The notes beneath the pieces were generated by a model. That model did no database searches. It worked only from the letters and a program-made list of their open reading frames with translations, and was not told the origin of the DNA. The position numbers were made by a program, and so were the translations under genes. 64,000 nt of DNA from UBA1447 sp002329225 (GTDB taxonomy: Bacteria; Bacillota; Clostridia; Oscillospirales; Acutalibacteraceae): the NCBI GenBank assembly GCA_050946835.1, contig JBMNVN010000007.1:55987-119986 (forward strand), written 5' to 3'. This document shows, piece by piece, positions 60,634 through 64,000 of the stretch. The first letter of the stretch is position 1. Each line of letters opens with the position of its first letter.

Positions 60634-61654
60634 TATCGGCGTAGACCTCGGAACAACCTCCGTTGTAATATATGTACAAGGCAAAGGCATTGTTCTCAAC
60701 GAACCCACAGCCGCCGCTTATCTGGAAAAGAGCGGAAAAGTCCTTGCTGTCGGCAGAAAAGCATTTACAATGGTGGGGAGGGCGCCTTCCTCAATAAAAG
60801 TTGTTTTGCCGATGAAAGACGGTACTGTGGCTGATTTTACAGTCACACTTAACATTGTCAGGACATATCTGCAACGGATATGCGGCAATATGGTTTTTAA
60901 ACCGAATGTAGTAATTTGTCTGCCGTCGGGTGTTACAAATCTTGAAAAGAGAACGATTTTAGATTTGGCAATTTCATCCGGAGCGGGGAAAGCCTGTTTG
61001 ATTGACGAACCTTTGGCTTCGGCTCTCGGAGCCGGTATTGATATTTCACGTCCTAACGGAACTATGGTGGTGGATATCGGCGGAGGAACAACCGATGTTG
61101 CCGTATTAACTATGGGAAGCATATCAATTTCCCGTTCCGTAAAGCTTGCCGGCAACGCATTGGATGAGGCTATCATCCGTTATTTCAGCCGTGAAAGGGC
61201 CCTGATAGTGGGCGAAAAAACCGCAGAGAAGGTCAAGCGCAAAATCGGTTGCTCATTTATGCGTGAACCTGAAATTGCAATATCCGTCAAGGGTAAAAAC
61301 TATATTACCGGTATGCCCACACGAGTGGAAGTAAACTCAACGGAAATTTATTTGGCAATCCGTGAACGCCTGGAAAATATCTGTGATACAATAATCTCGG
61401 TGTTGGAATCAACCCCGCCCGAACTGTCTGCGGATATTGCTGATAACGGAATTGTATTAACCGGTGGCGGAGCCTTGCTCAGCGGGCTTGACAGACTGAT
61501 TGAGTCAAAAACCGGTATAAAAACCTATGTGGCCGATGAACCCCTGCTCTGCGTTGCAAAAGGTATCGGTAAAGTGATGAATAACCGGAAGTTTCTGGAA
61601 CGTTCAGGTTATATGTTTAAAACTGCTGAAGAGATAAAAGGTTATTCTGACTGA
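60620..61654 (+). CDS. mreB: MreB/Mbl-family rod-shape protein
   Basis: Actin-like ATPase that directs lateral cell-wall synthesis. GVDLGTTSVVIYV at the N-terminus is the phosphate 1 loop (MreB usually has DLGTAN, so TTS is a variant). VVDIGGGTTDVAVL and IVLTGGGALLSGLDRLI are the phosphate 2 and adenosine motifs. The 344-residue length is normal. The NEPTAAAYLEKSGKVLAVG segment confirms MreB over DnaK or FtsA. GGGGGAG precedes the ATG. It lacks mreC and mreD neighbours, so it may be an additional paralogue (Mbl or MreBH type). Confidence 0.9.
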   Translation: MPGANIGVDLGTTSVVIYVQGKGIVLNEPTAAAYLEKSGKVLAVGRKAFTMVGRAPSSIKVVLPMKDGTVADFTVTLNIVRTYLQRICGNMVFKPNVVICLPSGVTNLEKRTILDLAISSGAGKACLIDEPLASALGAGIDISRPNGTMVVDIGGGTTDVAVLTMGSISISRSVKLAGNALDEAIIRYFSRERALIVGEKTAEKVKRKIGCSFMREPEIAISVKGKNYITGMPTRVEVNSTEIYLAIRERLENICDTIISVLESTPPELSADIADNGIVLTGGGALLSGLDRLIESKTGIKTYVADEPLLCVAKGIGKVMNNRKFLERSGYMFKTAEEIKGYSD

Positions 61655-61679
61655 TAATTAATAAAAAGGAGAAAAAAAG

Positions 61680-62414
61680 ATGAAAGTAATAGCTCACAGA
61701 GGTGCATGTAAGGCAGCGCCGCAAAACACAATCCCCGCATTTAAAACGGCTTTGGAAATGGGGGCGGACGGGTTTGAAAATGATGTTCATCTGACTAAAG
61801 ACGGGGTTTTGGTGATCTGTCACAACTACGATATTGATGAAACCTCAAACGGTAAAGGCTTAATAGCCGATTATACTTTTGAGGAACTCAGAAAGTTCGA
61901 CTTCGGCTCATATTTTTCCGAAGAGTTTACAAATACCCGTATACCTGCACTTGATGAATTTTTAGAGCTTTGTTCCGGAGTTAGCGTGATTAATGTAGAA
62001 ATAAAAACCCCGCAAAACGGTTCAACCGAAATTGCCGAAAAAGTAATAGATAAAGTTAAAGAATTCGGCTTGCTTGACAATCTGATTATCTCCTGTTTTA
62101 ACAAAGATATTCTTTTGGCTTGTAAACAAGCGGACAGCACGGTAAAAACAGGCTTCCTTTATTCAACGGATTGCCCCTATAAAGAGGTTTATGATGACCC
62201 GGTAGCCTTCGCAAAAAAAATAAAAGCGGACGCTCTGCATCCGCTTGGAATTCTGGTTGATGAAGAATACATTGAAAACTGCCATGAAGCCGGTTTGATT
62301 GTAAACCCCTGGACTATTGACAAGCCTCATGCAATCGAATGGTTGCTAAACTGGGATTGTGACGGGGTTATTACAAACTATCCCGACATTGCCCGTGAGA
62401 TAGTGGACAAATAA
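61680..62414 (+). CDS. Glycerophosphodiester phosphodiesterase
   Basis: A 244-residue cytosolic enzyme that splits glycerophosphodiesters into glycerol-3-phosphate and an alcohol. The catalytic HRGACKAAPQNTIPAF is at the N-terminus, ending in the metal-binding GADGFENDVHLTKDGVLVICHN; VNVEIKTP supplies the further metal ligand. No signal peptide, so it matches the UgpQ rather than the periplasmic GlpQ type. AAAAGGAG precedes the ATG. It ends convergently against folA. Confidence 0.94.
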   Translation: MKVIAHRGACKAAPQNTIPAFKTALEMGADGFENDVHLTKDGVLVICHNYDIDETSNGKGLIADYTFEELRKFDFGSYFSEEFTNTRIPALDEFLELCSGVSVINVEIKTPQNGSTEIAEKVIDKVKEFGLLDNLIISCFNKDILLACKQADSTVKTGFLYSTDCPYKEVYDDPVAFAKKIKADALHPLGILVDEEYIENCHEAGLIVNPWTIDKPHAIEWLLNWDCDGVITNYPDIAREIVDK

Positions 62415-62420
62415 TTTATA

Positions 62421-62441
62421 AGTCTGACCTTTTGTCAGATT
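62421..62441. terminator. Weak hairpin between convergent genes
   Basis: AGTCTGAC pairs with GTCAGATT around a 5-base loop, overlapping the folA stop. It lacks a good T-tract on either side; a possible weak bidirectional terminator. Confidence 0.4.
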
Positions 62442-62923
62442 CGCTTGTAAGTGTTATATGTAAAGCAAAGCTCCCCTGAATTTTGGGGTTCGGAAGTATA
62501 AACCAATTTCCAATCTTTCATTTCCTTCAAATTTGGGAAAAATTTATCCGCCTTTTTCACGGCATCAACATGAGTTACATATGCAGTGGAACAGTAGGGG
62601 AGCATAAGTGAATAGACCGCCTGACCGCCGATGATGAAAACGTCATCGGCATCATACTTTTTCAGTTCTTCCAGCAAGTCATCAAGAGTATTAACAACGG
62701 TAACGCCGTCTATTTTCAGTTCTTTATTGTCGGACAGAACAATATTATTTCTGTTCGGCAAAGGCTTTTGACGGGGAAGAGAGAAAAAGGTTTTTTCCCC
62801 CATAACAACATTTTTTCCGGTAGTCATGGATTTGAAGAATTTCAAATCCTCAGGTAAATGGAAAAGCAGGCCGTTTTCATAGCCGATTCCCCAGTTGTTG
62901 TCTACTGACACAATTAAGTTCAA
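62435..62923 (-). CDS. folA: Dihydrofolate reductase
   Basis: Reduces dihydrofolate with NADPH. The 162-residue protein has the active-site SVDNNWGIGYENGLLFHLPEDLKFF and the NADPH-binding GKNVVMGEKTFFSLP, with VFIIGGQAVYSLMLP near the C-terminus. The start is a TTG, supported by an AGGTG site, since no better start exists. It lies 33 bp after thyA, whose dihydrofolate product it recycles. Confidence 0.96.
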   Translation of the reverse strand: MNLIVSVDNNWGIGYENGLLFHLPEDLKFFKSMTTGKNVVMGEKTFFSLPRQKPLPNRNNIVLSDNKELKIDGVTVVNTLDDLLEELKKYDADDVFIIGGQAVYSLMLPYCSTAYVTHVDAVKKADKFFPNLKEMKDWKLVYTSEPQNSGELCFTYNTYKRI

Positions 62924-62956
62924 TCAGAACACCTCATTCCAAATAAACAATGCAGA

Positions 62957-63787
62957 TTAAACCGCTACCGGTATCTTTACTTTAAACTCGTTAAAACGGT
63001 AATTATCAAACTTAAAACTTTCGGTAGTGAACTGATAAAAGTCTTTGACCTTTTTGTCAAGGGCGAACTCGGGAGCTTCAAACTCCTGTCGGGTTATAAG
63101 TTCTTCCACAATGGGGATATGCCTGTCATATATGTGAGCATCGGCAATCACATGCACAAGTTCACCCGGTTCCAGCGAACTCACATGGGCAAACATATGC
63201 AGAAGTACGGCATACTGGCAAACATTCCAGTTGTTGGCAACAAGCATATCCTGAGAACGCTGGTTCAAAATTCCGTTGAGTTTGTTGCCGGTAACGTTGA
63301 AGGTCATACTGTAAGCGCAAGGGTAGAGCATCATTTCGCTTAAATCGTGGTGGTTATATATGTTTGTCATTATCCTGCGGCTTAAAGGATTATTTTTCAG
63401 GTCAAACAAAACTCGATCCACCTGATCGAACATTCCCTCTTTGTACCTGTGTTTAATTCCCAACTGATATCCGTAGGCTTTGCCGATAGTGCCGTTTTCA
63501 TCAGCCCAAGCGTCCCAGATGCGGCTGTTGAGTTCGGCAATTCTATTGGACTTCTTTTGCCAAATCCATAACAGTTCATCTATGGCTTTGGCGTAATATG
63601 TTTTTCTCAGCGTCAGTATAGGGAACTCTTCAGCAAGATTGTACCTGTTGACAAGCCCGAACAATTTAACCGAATGAGCAGGGGCGCCGTCTTCCCAACG
63701 GGGACGCACATCGTAGTCGGTGTCCCAATAGCCGTTTTCCAATATGTTTTTGCAATTCTCCGCAAACACCTTGTCCGCAAAGCTCAC
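62957..63787 (-). CDS. thyA: Thymidylate synthase (ThyA)
   Basis: Makes dTMP from dUMP with methylene-THF. The 276-residue protein has the nucleophile Cys in MLYPCAYSMTFNV, the RRIMTNIYN phosphate-binding Arg pair, and the conserved NQRSQDMLVANNWNVCQYA and HVIADAHIYDRH segments. The start is GTG, 6 bp after an AGGTG site; the ATG two bases upstream reads into a stop (ATG TGA). A good promoter lies upstream. With folA it forms a two-gene operon. Confidence 0.96.
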   Translation of the reverse strand: MSFADKVFAENCKNILENGYWDTDYDVRPRWEDGAPAHSVKLFGLVNRYNLAEEFPILTLRKTYYAKAIDELLWIWQKKSNRIAELNSRIWDAWADENGTIGKAYGYQLGIKHRYKEGMFDQVDRVLFDLKNNPLSRRIMTNIYNHHDLSEMMLYPCAYSMTFNVTGNKLNGILNQRSQDMLVANNWNVCQYAVLLHMFAHVSSLEPGELVHVIADAHIYDRHIPIVEELITRQEFEAPEFALDKKVKDFYQFTTESFKFDNYRFNEFKVKIPVAV

Positions 63788-63817
63788 ATAATCACCTGCT
63801 TAAATTTATTTAGTACA

Positions 63818-63846
63818 TTTTAGAATGCAATCGACTTTGTGTCAAT
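63818..63846 (-). promoter_or_regulatory. Promoter for thyA-folA
   Basis: On the minus strand TTGACA (63846-63841), 17-bp spacer, TAAAAT (63823-63818), about 30 bp before the thyA start. The remaining bases to the right edge show no gene. Confidence 0.88.
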
Positions 63847-64000
63847 TAATTTGCACACCATAAAAGTTTGCTTGTGTACAGAAGTCAAACATTTGTGACA
63901 AGAACCCCAAAAATAATAGTTTGCAAAACCGCTTTAATATTTTTCAATTTTCTATGAGCATTTTGTCAAGGGTTTAAGCGAAGCGTCCCTTAGCAAAAGC

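Noticed and set aside
63900..64000. A further gene or promoter at the right edge
   Set aside because: A TTGACA on the minus strand near 63963 lacks a matching -10, and no coding frame with family features is visible in the last 150 bases.

Overview
The window reads as chromosome of a strictly anaerobic, low-to-mid GC Firmicute of the class Clostridia, most like an Oscillospiraceae/Ruminococcaceae-type gut bacterium. The evidence is the mutS-mutL-miaA order behind a RicA/YmcA-like gene, SepF and DivIVA division genes, Shine-Dalgarno sites of the AGGAGG type, good sigma-A promoters with 17-bp spacers, oxygen-sensitive enzymes (glycyl radical enzyme, Fe-S transhydrogenase, Fe-S fumarase subunit) and secreted proteins with InlB-type repeats. 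No phage, insertion sequence, CRISPR array or tRNA gene was seen. The taxonomy is inference.

Layout. Positions 1-17.3 kb (+ strand) form a dense housekeeping run: the 3' end of a RicA-like gene, mutS, mutL, miaA, an HlyD-like membrane protein, a YggS-type PLP protein, sepF, a divIVA-like gene carrying 50 consecutive Asp codons, lspA, an rluD-type pseudouridine synthase split by a frameshift in an A7 run, a HAD phosphatase, a split transketolase, a membrane-anchored unknown protein, a second DivIVA-like coiled-coil protein and an orphan fumarase beta subunit. From 17.4 to 29.9 kb come valS, folC, a DapA-family aldolase, an unusual extended SDR, metF-metH, a GH4 glycosidase and a stand-alone E2-type acyltransferase, several with recognisable promoters or terminators. 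Two small exported or lipoprotein-like unknowns (DUF6273/Big_2 and DUF5104-like) follow at 30-32 kb.

The 32-44 kb region is an inositol locus. Genes for a NuoE-like, a NuoF-like and a large GltD/NfnB-like Fe-S flavoprotein are transcribed leftwards ahead of iolB, iolD, iolE and a metallophosphoesterase; iolG is divergent, and both directions have clear promoters. The three redox subunits match the Sporomusa-type electron-bifurcating transhydrogenase (Stn), so inositol oxidation (NADH from IolG) appears physically linked to an enzyme that would balance NADH, NADPH and ferredoxin. IolC, IolJ and IolA are not in the window.

At 44-49 kb lie two large secreted proteins with InlB-like (Listeria-Bacteroides) repeats, the first with a metallophosphoesterase head. 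At 49.2-55.9 kb a leftward cluster encodes a flavin reductase-rubredoxin fusion, a radical SAM activase, a glycyl radical enzyme of the C-x-E (lyase/dehydratase) type with an atypical glycyl loop, an FGGY sugar kinase resembling sedoheptulokinase, and a class I aminotransferase. This is the best candidate in the window for an undescribed catabolic pathway. The right end holds an LCP cell-wall ligase gene, the RNase P RNA gene rnpB, recD2, comF, an mreB homologue, a glycerophosphodiesterase, and a folA-thyA pair on the minus strand.
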